Assembly (NCBI RefSeq): GCF_008831285.2 | Contig: NC_045145.1 | Location: forward strand, 22,752,802 to 22,816,801 | Source of the DNA: Nymphaea colorata | Taxonomy: Eukaryota > Streptophyta > Magnoliopsida > Nymphaeales > Nymphaeaceae | Reading direction: 5' to 3' | DNA: 64,000 nt | In this document: piece by piece, positions 25,801 through 36,355 of the stretch | How the letters are laid out: the number at the start of each line of letters is the position of its first letter | Position numbering within the stretch: position 1 is the first letter of the stretch | Notes under the pieces: model-generated | Database searches by the model: none | What the model saw: the letters and a program-made list of their open reading frames with translations, nothing else | Told to the model about the DNA's origin: nothing | Translations under genes and position numbers: made by a program

Positions 25801-28800
25801 TTATTGACTGACTTGTGTTTCAAACCTAGGTCAGAATTTTTGGGAAGTGCAAACTTTCTAGCACCGGGGTCTGATACGTGTGGGTGCAACCAATTTGTCC
25901 AACTTAACTGTGCAAGTATGTACAAAGTTATTTGTCTACACTTAGTTGTCTAAATCCTGACCAGTTGGTAAAGTCGGTTGTTGACTGACTTGTGTTTCAA
26001 ACCAACGACCTATCAGATTTTTTTGAAGTGCAAAGTTTGTTGTTTTCATGGGGCATAGCATAAGACAAGGATATCACTTTACCTATGCATCTGGATGCAA
26101 ACCTGTTCTTCACCTTAATACATGCTGCTTATTGCCATATTATGCATATCATGTGGATTTTTATAGCAGATTCTCAACTGTTCTACTTTCAATTGATACT
26201 GAAAAAGCTTTTATATAACATGATTTCATCCTACAAATGCCACCTGCAACTGCTAGTAATAATTCTTCCGGACATGTTGACAACAATTCTCAAAATGTGG
26301 TACCTTATTTGTTAACTGTTCTGAAGTCTGTGACAGTAGTTTGCCTGTTGCAGTCTCTTTTTGCTGTTAGGAAGATGGAGGTACTAATATTGACATCGAT
26401 GATTCACAAAGTTATGTTGATTTTCAATGAGTAAGGAGTGACACATTAAAAACCTTTGGACCCTCATATAAGTTCTGAACAAGATGTGCCAAAAATTTTG
26501 ATCAACATGAATGTATAAAGTAAATACTAAGACATCCTTCTATTTGCTTCATATGTTGAGGCTGTTAAATGTTGTTGAAAGCATGAGAAGGGTCCCCCTA
26601 ATTGTACTTTAGATGGCGTGAAGTCCTTGTCATTCTTAATAAATAAATAAACCTATCTTCTTTTTCCGAGAGTCAAAATTTGGTTCTTATAACTTGATAG
26701 TGTTTGTTGTAAGAGATGCATGAAGTATGAGGATTAACTTCTTCTCTCTTCTGTCCGTTTATTCAGATATCAGACTGCGGATTGGCGATTGAGGCCTTTG
26801 CCTGACGAGATGATCAAGTAATGAGTGTTTCATTGAGTGCCTTCCTATTCATTTTTTTGGTAACGCTAGTAAAGTGACATGAATTATTGTGTCCTACCTA
26901 ATATTATCTGTTTCATCACGTTTGTAGATATGCCAGGGAAGACACACATTATCTATTATACATATATGACTTGATGCGAGTGAGGTTGACATCCACTAGC
27001 AATGTTGGTGAAAATAAGAATGATTTATTGGAAGTATGAAGCCTTCTCTGTTTTGTTTTTCTGCAATAGAATTGACCATGTGGAAAGAGGCTGCTAATGT
27101 CCAACCTAACTACAGATAATTGTTTCGTACTTGATTTATTGAGTAGTCCACTCCAGGCCCCAAAATCCTGGGGATGCTACTATCTTTAGCTTTTGCGTCT
27201 TCATGGAAATGAGTTCTTGAGAATGCTTCTGGGCTTTGTGTTACTGCTGAGTGCTGAATCTGCTGATGACTATATATCTTTCTAGCTTTGCCTCTGCATA
27301 TATTCATATTTTAAAACATGGGGTGCCATACTTCAGTTTATCGATGATTTTTCTAAAAACTTGTATTTAATTCTGTAGTCTATTGCTCGACTTAAACTAT
27401 GTATGTGCAATTAAAGTATTTCTTCCATATTTTCCATCAATTTTCCCCATTTTGAAGCACTTCTGGACATTTTAATATGTAAAAGCTAAAGTGTATCTCC
27501 AAGCTACAGTCCAAGTACTGCAGGCATTTGGCTACTGCGAGACTTTTTTTGGCCAATAAGTCTTAGTCAGTTCTAAGGCTATCTAAATGGAACAAAGAGA
27601 GGATAACATGCTGTAAACATGCACCTACGTGGCCAGCAACTTTTGACACGTATGGAAAACTTGATTCTCTGCTTCATGAGAGAAAAAGCTGCAAGTATGC
27701 TGCAAGATGTAATCATATGCAAAAATATCTTTTTCTTATGAGGATGGTCATGACTGATCCAATGATCCTCATTTATGAAATTAGCCAGGGGAGTAAAATG
27801 CGGAATGTGGTACGACTGGTACCCCTTAATAATAGATAGAAAGGAAGCTGATTAATACCATGCTGGCATGGAAAGCATGGCTGTCAGTTAAAAAACTGTT
27901 GTTGAAATGCATTCGTACCTCAAAGATTTCCTAACTAATCCTGTCTTTTCCTCTTCGTCGATTCATAGAGGCAATCAAATAGGTTGCCCCAGACCCTCCA
28001 AGCATGGAGTCAGTTTGTGACTTTGGTTTTGGATTGGCAATGCTACTTGGATGTGTCAACTGATTGTCTTGGGGAGACATTTAAAATTTACATTTAATGG
28101 AAAATAGACGTACAAGGCAGTAGGGTGTGATGCAAAAGTTCCATCTCCATCACAGCAAGCACACCCTAGATATGGAGACAGAGGTGTTGTGGGGTGTTTG
28201 TGGTGTTTTTTTTTTTTTTTGGTTGGAGGGGGGGGGGGGGGTGGAGGTGATGTGAGCAGTGTTTTTGTGGAGAGGACAGTCAAGAAGTTGTTGCCTTGCT
28301 AGAAGTGGATAGTTTGAGGGTGGGAAGGTTGGGGTTGGGGAGCATAGAATATTACTTTTCTAACTGCTGCATAATTTGTTCTGGCGCTCTCCTATTCATG
28401 TAACTGATTTGTACGTCTAAGTTAGCCATGTCTCCTAAGTTGGTGCTCATTGTGCCTGTTGCCTAAATTTATTTTTCTGTTTCCAGTAAGTATTTGATAT
28501 GAACTATGAATCTGTGCATCTTTTTTGCTCATCCTTGTTGCAATTTAAATATAAAAAAATCTTTTCTCATGGTGGAAACGTGATTTGTTCATTTTGCATT
28601 ATCTTGGCATCTCATTTACTAACCAATAAAGTTTTTACTAAAAAGCAGGTTTACATCCGCAGCTATGACATATGCATGCAACTATATGAAAAGGAGCTCC
28701 TGACAGATGCGTCATATCTTCATATATATGGGTCTTTTCTCTTGATCTTTTTGCTTTAGATGCTGGCTAATTATATCACTTCTTCAATATTTGAAATAAT

Positions 28801-30939
28801 GCTCTTGACACAGGGTGCAAGATGCCGATCTTGATGCAAAGCAGCTTGCAGTAGTTTCGGTTAGTCCTGAATTTGTGTTTGTGCTATTTTCTTTCCTTTT
28901 CCTTTTTCATTATTTTTGAATTTACATGTGCTTGTGGTTCTAATAAACTTGGTCTGCTTGTGCAGGGACTCTATGAATGGAGAGATAAGGTTGCCCGTGC
29001 AGAGGATGAGAGTACAGGCTATGTATTGCCAAATAAAATTTTGCTTGAAATCGGTATTCAAAGATCTCAATGCAGTTCCCTATATAGAAACTAGCAATGC
29101 AGTTTTTGTAAATTTGTACCTTCTTCCTTACATAAGTTCTTAGTTTCTGCTATTGTTTTGACTATCTTTCTTGTTTCTTTGAATTTAAAGCCAGGGAAAT
29201 GCCCGTCACTTCTAGGACTCTGCGAAGAATAATTAAATCAAAGCATACACTTGTTGAACATAATCTTGGTGCTGTTGTTCAAGTGATCAAGAGTTCAATG
29301 GAAAATGCAGCTGCTTTTGAAAGTGCTTCTGAACAATTGAAAAATGGGCGCATGGAAATTGTAAGACTCCCTTTTATCAACTTACAGGTGCGTATCTGTT
29401 TGATATCTAAAACTTGTTCTTATTTGACAGGTACGCCAGTTAAATGAGGAGACAGGAGTATCCAACCCTGAATCATTAGATGCTCCCCAGGACCCTACAA
29501 ATTTATCTCTTCAAACAATACGTAAAGGTAAGTGGTCTGTTGTTTTGGGTTATTTCTCGTTTGAGAGAGAGAAAGAACCAAAAATTCAGTTCAGTATTAA
29601 AAAAAAAAAATCCACCCTCAATGGGAACAGGATTTGAGTTTTACAATGTTGGCAACCTTCAGGTGAACCATTTTCTGGGCAATACTCGTCGGAAGATAGA
29701 TTACCTTCTGATTCAAAGGGGCTTGTATCCTCATTTGTGGCAACTCGTGATGCTGGGGGAATTAATCAGGTTGCGAGCCAGAGTCCACCTGAGAAGGTAT
29801 CAAATTTGCATTCAGGGAGGTTGAATGAGAGCACGGAGTCATTGCCACTGCTCAAGCACGTATGTTTGTTGGCTAATTCTTCTGAAATTATTTATTATGG
29901 TTGTTATTCTGCTTTAAGTTGTGTACTTCTGGTCTTCATGCCTTCATGGTATTGAACCAACTTTAATAAAATCTCTTTGCAGATCGATGTGGCTTCCATT
30001 CCTGTGCTAAAGAAACCAAGCCGGTCTTTTGGAGCATTGTTAGGAAACCCATTATCAAAAAGAAAATTGGGAGATGATTCGAAAGTACATCCTGCAGGGC
30101 AGGTAATAGATGAGGAGGAAAACATAATTCTCAGCATCACTTTTTTCTGAAGCACTGTGTTGTGTAAATTCTCTGGCTAACCTTTGAAATGAAAAAATTT
30201 ATTGCAATTGCCTATTCACTATCTACAAGGTGATTGCATTCTGAGAAATTGGATTGTTTTCTTTCACTTTCTGAAGGCGCATTCTGTGGTAGAACAAATC
30301 AAATCTTCTGTGGTCCTTCCATTCCACAAGTTCGCTGGTGAAAATGAACGCATTACTTCTGCACCGGAGAGCAGCATGGATGAGGTTGAAGCTTCACCTC
30401 TTCACGTTGAAGAACCCAAAATCGACAACTTGGCAGATATTATACCATTGGAAAATTCTCCAGAATTGTCATCCGAAAATTCATTGGCGGATAAAGAGAC
30501 TAAACACAGGGGATGGTTTCCACCCTGCATGGGGAAGACAGAGAGTGGACGTGGCAAAGATGAACAGATTGAAACAGCAGATGTTTCCATGTCAGATTTG
30601 TCCTCTAGTTTCAGAAAGTGCTTTCAATCTGTCACTCCAGAAAAACTTCCCAACAGCCAAGATGAGCGCTCACCATCTGCAAGTGATGACGGCTTAAAGT
30701 TTAAGCCTTTTGACTATGCTGCAGCGAGGCAACGGATGCAGCTTATCAATAATAACGATGCTCCCAGTTCCGAGGATAAAGAATGCAGAAATGGGGTCAA
30801 GGATTTCGGGAACTCTAAAAACAAGGCCAGCCAGCATGTGCGTCGACTAGCCGGAGAAGATGGAAAGAGGGATAATCGAGCACCAAGACGTAGGCAAGCT
30901 TTTCCGGCTTCGGGTAATCGGAGTGCGACATTTAGGTAG
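19889..30939 (+). CDS. RRP6L2: RRP6-like nuclear exosome 3'-5' exoribonuclease (EXOSC10 family)
   Basis: This is a catalytic cofactor of the nuclear RNA exosome that trims and degrades rRNA spacers, snoRNA precursors and aberrant transcripts. Fifteen exons: 19889-20530, 22792-22947, 23422-23580, 24265-24348, 24937-25016, 26767-26817, 26928-27033, 28649-28731, 28814-28859, 28966-29053, 29191-29360, 29431-29527, 29663-29859, 29983-30102 and 30277-30939. All are GT-AG with consistent phases, total 2742 nt (913 aa). Exon 1 encodes the PMC2NT region, which binds the RRP47/C1D partner. The DEDD-Y exonuclease residues are present: D268 and E270 (VDLEH), D327 ([12 protein letters not shown]), Y392 and D396 (YARED). 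The HRDC domain lies at about residues 470-555 ([18 protein letters not shown]). The tail is long, charged and disordered, with a conserved [10 protein letters not shown] motif near the end. Full length and the tail favour the RRP6L2 class over RRP6L1, but a tree would be needed to be sure. Confidence 0.94.
23990..24180 (+). repeat. Dispersed repeat copy in RRP6-like intron 3
   Basis: This T-rich segment ends in a recognisable module at 24129-24179 that begins CCCGGTAAAAATCCCC and continues through CCGAGAACAATATTTGTGGC. The same module, in the same orientation, appears at 58835-58886 inside a SEC8 intron, and T-rich sequence before it is also alike. The two copies therefore belong to one dispersed, probably transposon-derived family. 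Class unknown. Confidence 0.65.
25650..26040 (+). repeat. Tandem repeat, about 177-bp period, in RRP6-like intron 5
   Basis: The words TGCAAACTTTSTAGCAC, AAAGTTATTNGTCTACACTT and TTGACTGACTTGTGTTTCAA recur in order in two units offset by about 173-177 bp. A partial third start (GAAGTGCAAAGTTTGT) lies at 26025-26040. The copies are diverged and non-coding. Confidence 0.85.
28201..28330. repeat. Homopolymer T and G tracts in RRP6-like intron 7
   Basis: A run of about 19 T residues is followed shortly by an almost pure run of about 14 G residues (28226-28241) and then further G-rich DNA with many GGG triplets up to about 28340. The G-rich strand could form a G-quadruplex in RNA. No gene lies here; it is inside the 1.6-kb intron. 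Confidence 0.7.
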
Positions 30940-31687
30940 CTTGATGAATTTGACGATTTGTAATAGTGTGCATTTAACAAGCTGAGGCTTGTTGGTGCAC
31001 ACGGTCTTTTCATAGTTTTATTTTTCTAGAAGTGTAGTTAGGAACAAGATTTAAGTGAAATCAAGCGATTAAAGTCCAGCTAGTTTTGATTGTCGATTAC
31101 CTCTCTCTCTCTCTCTCGCAATGTATATATATATATATATATATATATAGAGGTTGCTTTCATGTAATGTTCTGCCATTATCGAATACTGGATAGAATGA
31201 ACACCTTTTTGTTCATAATTTCGTCAAATAATGGTAGATATTCACTGCTCGGTTTACGGTGACAGGACAGAACTGGATGTCCCAGTTCTTCCTGTGCCAA
31301 AATCTCCTATCGGACGTCCCTCATAAGAAACTAACGGTACTTCTTTTGTTTGTTTTTCTTTTGTTTGTTTTGCTTTGTTTTTTCATCTAAACCGATTTGA
31401 AACAGACAGATCACATCCATACCAGGCTAACACTAAATGTTGGATTTTGGAAGTGTAAGTTCTCGCTTCGTCGGAAGTTCACACTTTCTATCGAACCACA
31501 TTGCATCTCATATGTTCTCTATGGACCGAGCCGAACCAGGCGCCAACTGCTGGCCTTTGGTGCAGCTTTTGAGCTTCAGTTATTATTGTCAAAATCGGCT
31601 GATTTGAGTCGAATTAGTGCCAAATTTGATTTGTTTGTTTTGCTTTAGTTGGCAGTGGCAGCGTTCCGGCGCTCATAAGCCAATGCC
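30940..31687 (+). other. RRP6-like 3' flank and PPR gene upstream region
   Basis: This is the 748-bp gap between two genes in the same orientation. A (CT)n tract followed by a (TA)n tract occurs at about 31101-31149. The upstream region of the PPR gene is T- and TTTG-rich (31330-31380), with no clear TATA box. The 3' end of the RRP6-like transcript probably lies in the first 200 bp. Confidence 0.5.
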
Positions 31688-34261
31688 ATGAAACTTCCGC
31701 AGTCTGTGCGTGCGCTATCGCCATTATCACCACCAGCACCATTACCTTCACTGTGTTCGTGCCTACCTTCCTATAATGTCCTTCAATCCCATGGGTTCCC
31801 CTCCCCAGTGGATTACGATGGTTTTTACGACTCGGCCTCTACACCAGTCTCCTCTCAGAAACCACGGAAGCCATTGATTGCTATCTCAAAGCAGAACCGA
31901 GACCTGCATCCAATCCCAAGAGAGAACCCAGATTTACTTGATTGGATGCTAAAGCGTTGTGTGAATTCAAAAGATTTGGTTGGTGGGACGATCGTGCATG
32001 CTGCCTGCATTAAAACGGGATGCACCAATGTCTTCTTCTGCAATAGTTTGATCAGCATGTATGCCAAATGTGGAGGCCTCCAGTCTGCACACCGAATGTT
32101 TGACGGAATTCCTGAAAGAAACGTCGTGTCATGGAACACCGTAATATCTGCCTATGTTGAAGCCGGACAGGCGGCAGAGTCCATCGAGCTCTTCAATCGG
32201 ATGCAGCAAGATGACGGCCTTGTCCCTGACCAGTTCACTTTTGGAAATATACTCAGAGGGTGCACTAGTTTCCGTAACCTGGACATTGGAATGCAAACTC
32301 ATGGCATGGCTATCAAATCAGGTGTTGAGTCCAACGTTTTCATAGCAAGCACACTCGTCGACATGTATTTTAAATGCCAAAGCATCGAAGACTCGTGGAG
32401 AGTCTTCTGTCAAACACCTATTAAAAACGCAGTTACTTGGACTTCCATGATCACAGGCTTTATCCAGCACGGACATAAAGAATGTGCTCTTGCTCTGTTC
32501 AGAGAGATGCTTGATGCGGGGGTTGAGCCTGTGAAATTCACGTTTTCTACTCTTGTGAAAGTTTTTGATGAACCCGTAATGTTAAAGCAGGCAAGGCAGG
32601 CTCATGGTTGCATGGTGAAGCTCGGAATTGAAATTGATGTTCTTCTATGGAGCGACATGATTACAATGTATCGCAAGTGTGAATCAATGGAAGATGTGGT
32701 GAAGCTTTCTTCAAGGCTGAGGAATAAGGATTTAATCTCATGGACCGCATTATTGGTGGCATATTCTCAAAATGGATACCGCAAAGACTCGTTGGATATT
32801 TTTCGGGAAATGATCGAGGACAGTACAAGTATCGACAGATTTGCACTTGCTGCAGCAATTGGGGCATGTACTGGTTCAGAAGCAACTGAATTAGGAAGGC
32901 AGCTCCATGCTTATGCCATGAGGACGGGTCAGATGTCAGATGTATCTGTTGGAAATGCCATGATTACTTTATATTCTAAATCGGGACAGATTTGCAAGGC
33001 AGAAAATTTATTCTTTCAGATGCCTTGTCAAGACATCATCTCATGGACGTCGTTACTCACTTGTTATGCACAGAATGGCCATGGAGAAGAAGCACTGCTA
33101 TTGTTTCGAGACATGCTACGGAAAGGATTGAAACCAGCCATGTTTTGTATAAGCAGTGCCGTTAAAGCCTGCTCATCGATTGCATCCTATTCTCTAGGTA
33201 AGCAGCTTCACTTAAGTGCTGTTAAATCAGGTTTTATTACAGAGATATCAGTGGGAAATGCTCTTGTTACTATGTATGCAAAATGTGGAAGCATATATGA
33301 TGCATGGAGGGCTTTCAGTTACATGCCATACAAGGACATCATTTCGTGGAATGCAATAATAGCTGGTTTTTCACAGCATGGATTTGCCAATGAAGTTCTC
33401 GATCTGTTTCACGAGATGCAACAAGTAGGTCTTCCACCTGATGATTTCACCTTCCTCAGCATTCTTGTGGCTTGCAGCCATTCTGGTTTACTTGCTGAGG
33501 GTCTTTCATGTTTCGAGTTAATGAGGGACACCTATGAACTTGAGGCCAAGATGGAGCATTACGCAAGTATGGTTGATATGTTCGGCCGAGCTGGTAAACT
33601 AGGCCATGCAATGAAATTTATTAAAACAATGCCGTATGAGCCTGACTTGTCAGTATGGGAAGCATTACTGTCATCTTGTAAGTTTCACAAAAATGTAGAG
33701 TTAGGAAAATTTGCAGCAGAGAAGATGATATACTTGAAACCAGAGGATCCATCTGCTTATGTTCTTTTGTCAAGCATACATGCAGAATTGGGCATGTGGG
33801 ATCACAAAGCTCGCTTGCTGAGAATGATGAAAGATAGAGGTGTGAAAAAGGAACCTTCTAGAAGTTGGGTTGAGGACAAGGGCAAAATACATGTATTCTC
33901 AGTTGAGGACAAATCCCATCCACAAACACATGAGTTATATATGAAGCTAGAGGAGCTCAAGATGAAAATGATAGAAGCTGGGTACACTCCAGATATAAAC
34001 TGTGTTCTGCATGATATTGAACAAGAACAAAGAGAATACTCGGTGTTCCACCACAGTGAAAAGTTGGCCGTAGCCTTTGCACTCATCAACATCCCCGAGG
34101 GATCACCTATTCGAATTATGAAAAACCTTCGTGTTTGCAGGGATTGTCACACTGCAATGAAGCTGATTTCGCATATTGAGAATCGGCAGATTATACTAAG
34201 AGATGCAAACCGTTTTCATCATTTTGTTGATGGGGCCTGTTCTTGTCATGACTACTGGTAG
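31688..34261 (+). CDS. PLS-class DYW pentatricopeptide repeat protein
   Basis: This 857-residue intronless gene fits the plant DYW family, whose members bind organelle transcripts through PPR repeats and convert specific cytidines to uridine. The first 60 residues are Pro/Ser/Leu-rich with few acidic residues, consistent with a mitochondrial or plastid presequence. About 15 PLS repeats follow, recognisable by VVSWNTVISAYVEAG, FIASTLVDMYFKC, AVTWTSMITGFIQHG, SVGNALVTMYAKCGS and DIISWNAIIAGFSQHG. The E region follows (KMEHYASMVDMFGRAG, EPSRSWVEDKGKIHVF). The DYW deaminase domain is intact: H789-S790-E791 (zinc ligand and catalytic Glu), C817-x2-C820-H821, then H844/H845 and C851/C853 for the second zinc, ending in DYW at the stop codon. 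The start is the first ATG of the frame. There is no sign of decay. The target editing site cannot be named from sequence alone; reading the fifth and last residues of each P and S repeat would predict it. Confidence 0.96.
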   Translation: MKLPQSVRALSPLSPPAPLPSLCSCLPSYNVLQSHGFPSPVDYDGFYDSASTPVSSQKPRKPLIAISKQNRDLHPIPRENPDLLDWMLKRCVNSKDLVGGTIVHAACIKTGCTNVFFCNSLISMYAKCGGLQSAHRMFDGIPERNVVSWNTVISAYVEAGQAAESIELFNRMQQDDGLVPDQFTFGNILRGCTSFRNLDIGMQTHGMAIKSGVESNVFIASTLVDMYFKCQSIEDSWRVFCQTPIKNAVTWTSMITGFIQHGHKECALALFREMLDAGVEPVKFTFSTLVKVFDEPVMLKQARQAHGCMVKLGIEIDVLLWSDMITMYRKCESMEDVVKLSSRLRNKDLISWTALLVAYSQNGYRKDSLDIFREMIEDSTSIDRFALAAAIGACTGSEATELGRQLHAYAMRTGQMSDVSVGNAMITLYSKSGQICKAENLFFQMPCQDIISWTSLLTCYAQNGHGEEALLLFRDMLRKGLKPAMFCISSAVKACSSIASYSLGKQLHLSAVKSGFITEISVGNALVTMYAKCGSIYDAWRAFSYMPYKDIISWNAIIAGFSQHGFANEVLDLFHEMQQVGLPPDDFTFLSILVACSHSGLLAEGLSCFELMRDTYELEAKMEHYASMVDMFGRAGKLGHAMKFIKTMPYEPDLSVWEALLSSCKFHKNVELGKFAAEKMIYLKPEDPSAYVLLSSIHAELGMWDHKARLLRMMKDRGVKKEPSRSWVEDKGKIHVFSVEDKSHPQTHELYMKLEELKMKMIEAGYTPDINCVLHDIEQEQREYSVFHHSEKLAVAFALINIPEGSPIRIMKNLRVCRDCHTAMKLISHIENRQIILRDANRFHHFVDGACSCHDYW

Positions 34262-36285
34262 TGGTAACTGAAGATCAGCACACTACTTAAAGAACCTCCT
34301 CAAAGGACATATTCTGATCTATGTTTCTATGCAGTGCAGGCAAAATCCAGATAGTTTTTATCTGTAGTCCAACTAGAAAAATATCTCAAAATTGATTTCC
34401 ATTATTAAAGAGCATTAGGAGAAATACGTGAAAAGGACAATCATGGGGAAATTATCATTTCGGCTGGATGAACTAGTTGATGCTCAATTTCTGGTTCTTA
34501 TGTCTACGGATATTGTTCATGCCACCTAGAGGGAAACTTAAGACTGACTGGTGCAAACATTGTTATGCTGGCCAACAAAGGCGGATGTTAAAAATGTGTG
34601 ATCATGATACCAAGAATGATAGATTTCTTATTACTTGAACATTTGTATGAAGCCACTTTTTAAGCAGTTTGAGAAAAAGAACTTCAAAGCTTGGGAAACA
34701 GGCCAAAACTTCTTGAACTGGATCGTAGTTCTTAAAAATGCTCTCCTACGTTTTCCTACAGATGTTCACAGGTCAGTATTTCGGATACATTATCTATTTT
34801 TTTTTCCTGTACCAACTTCTGGTGTTTTTTATTTCTTCAGCATGCTCCAGAATTAACTGACTTAGCTTAAATACTATCCAGGATAATGTGGTGAACTTCA
34901 TCGAGCCTTTCGTGGAGTTTACGAGAGGAAAAGCGAAAATCTTCCAGTATTATCAAGAAAGTGGTACCGACGTTTCTGTTTCTCAACCCTATACGAGCCT
35001 CCCAAGTATATACGCAGCAGAGGTTTTGAAAATATAAAATTAAATAAAGAGAAGAAACCAAAGCCAATCATGGATAAGGGGCAGAAAATTGAAAAAGAAG
35101 GAACTGCTTCTAGCCTTTCCTCAATATATTGGTGGATGAGGCTGACGAGCATTGGTTGGTTCATGTGAATTTAAATATTTAAACAAGGTACATGAGGTGA
35201 TTCACCGATCTGCTCAACAGCAGAAACATGGTCTGTGCGAGAGGTGGCAGCAGTGTTGAATAACCGCTTGCCATGTAAGCTCTAGAAGAAGTAGACTGAC
35301 ATGTGATGCCTCCACAATATTTCTCAGTGCTTTCTAGGCAGAAAACTCAGGTGCAGTGGCCACAGTCCGGAGCGAAGCAGAGGGGCCTGCTGATCATGTC
35401 ACAGGAGTTCAAGTGACTATTCCTGTATCCGGTAAGTTCACAAATTTCGGAGTCTCTATATTATTAACTTGTTTAATTTTTAGCATGGAGACCAAAGAAA
35501 TTTCAACTGACATCTGTTCCACCACGTGCCTGAAGACGACCTTGTCAACCCTTCAGGCTCCAAAGGGCTTTGTTTCAATCTTCAATACCCGTAGCTCATG
35601 CTTCCCAGATGTGCCCGAAGCACATCCAAGTATTCTCCTAAAGAAGGCTTTCTCTTGGTATGGAAAAGTGGTGGGGCTAGAGATATTAGAATTTTTGAAT
35701 GTTCTTCTTTGCAATTCGATTGGATCTATTGCTTTAGTATGAGTTCTAATTGATGGATATACAGATCTTTTCTTGTTAGCGTTATCTTTTAAACAAACTA
35801 TTACAAGATAACTTTGAGGTGAATACTCGGGCGTTTACATGGAACTCCAGGTTAGAGAACAGTAAGCATGTGCTTTCAAACCAGTTCAAGAAATTCCATG
35901 GTTTTCCTTGGCATTGGAAAAGGGAACATGAATAGGTAAGTCGACTACAGAGTTTGGATTTGAATGTTCAAAGGTGGGTCTAGAACATCAGTAACATGGA
36001 TTAAGAAGAGTTAACAGAGCCTTGTGAGCAATACCGTGAGGGACAATATGAGCTGCATGTGAGCACAGCTGGTTTGCTTGCTACTTGTTTTGATCAGTAA
36101 AGCAAGCTTGATGACAAGTGACATGAGCTCGCAGGGCATAGGTGCGTCAAGAATGGTGAAGTACACAAGCTGGGTAGGACTGTTATATTTCGCATATATA
36201 TTATATATTATCCATAGAAAGATTTTATTGGCAAAAGTGGTTCGCATTGGCTTGTAATGAGCTTGCATTCAGTTGGCATGCAATT
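34262..36285. other. Intergenic, no conserved gene seen
   Basis: This is the 3' flank of the PPR gene followed by ordinary AT-rich DNA. A few frames of 60-130 codons exist (for example one at 35356-35742), but none has a recognisable motif and none forms a splice-consistent model. I call nothing here. Confidence 0.45.
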
Positions 36286-36355
36286 TAGCTTATGAGCCAA
36301 CACAGAGCAGTTCAAAGTCTTAGCTTATGAGCCAACACAGAGCAGTTCAAAGTCT
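36286..36355. repeat. Perfect 35-bp tandem duplication
   Basis: Two identical 35-bp copies lie head to tail at 36286-36320 and 36321-36355. Each begins TAGCTTATGAGCCAACACAG. No mismatches were seen, so the event is recent or the assembly has duplicated a short segment. Confidence 0.95.

Noticed and set aside
35356-35742. 128-codon open frame
   Set aside because: No family motif, low-complexity composition and no splice-consistent extension; probably chance.
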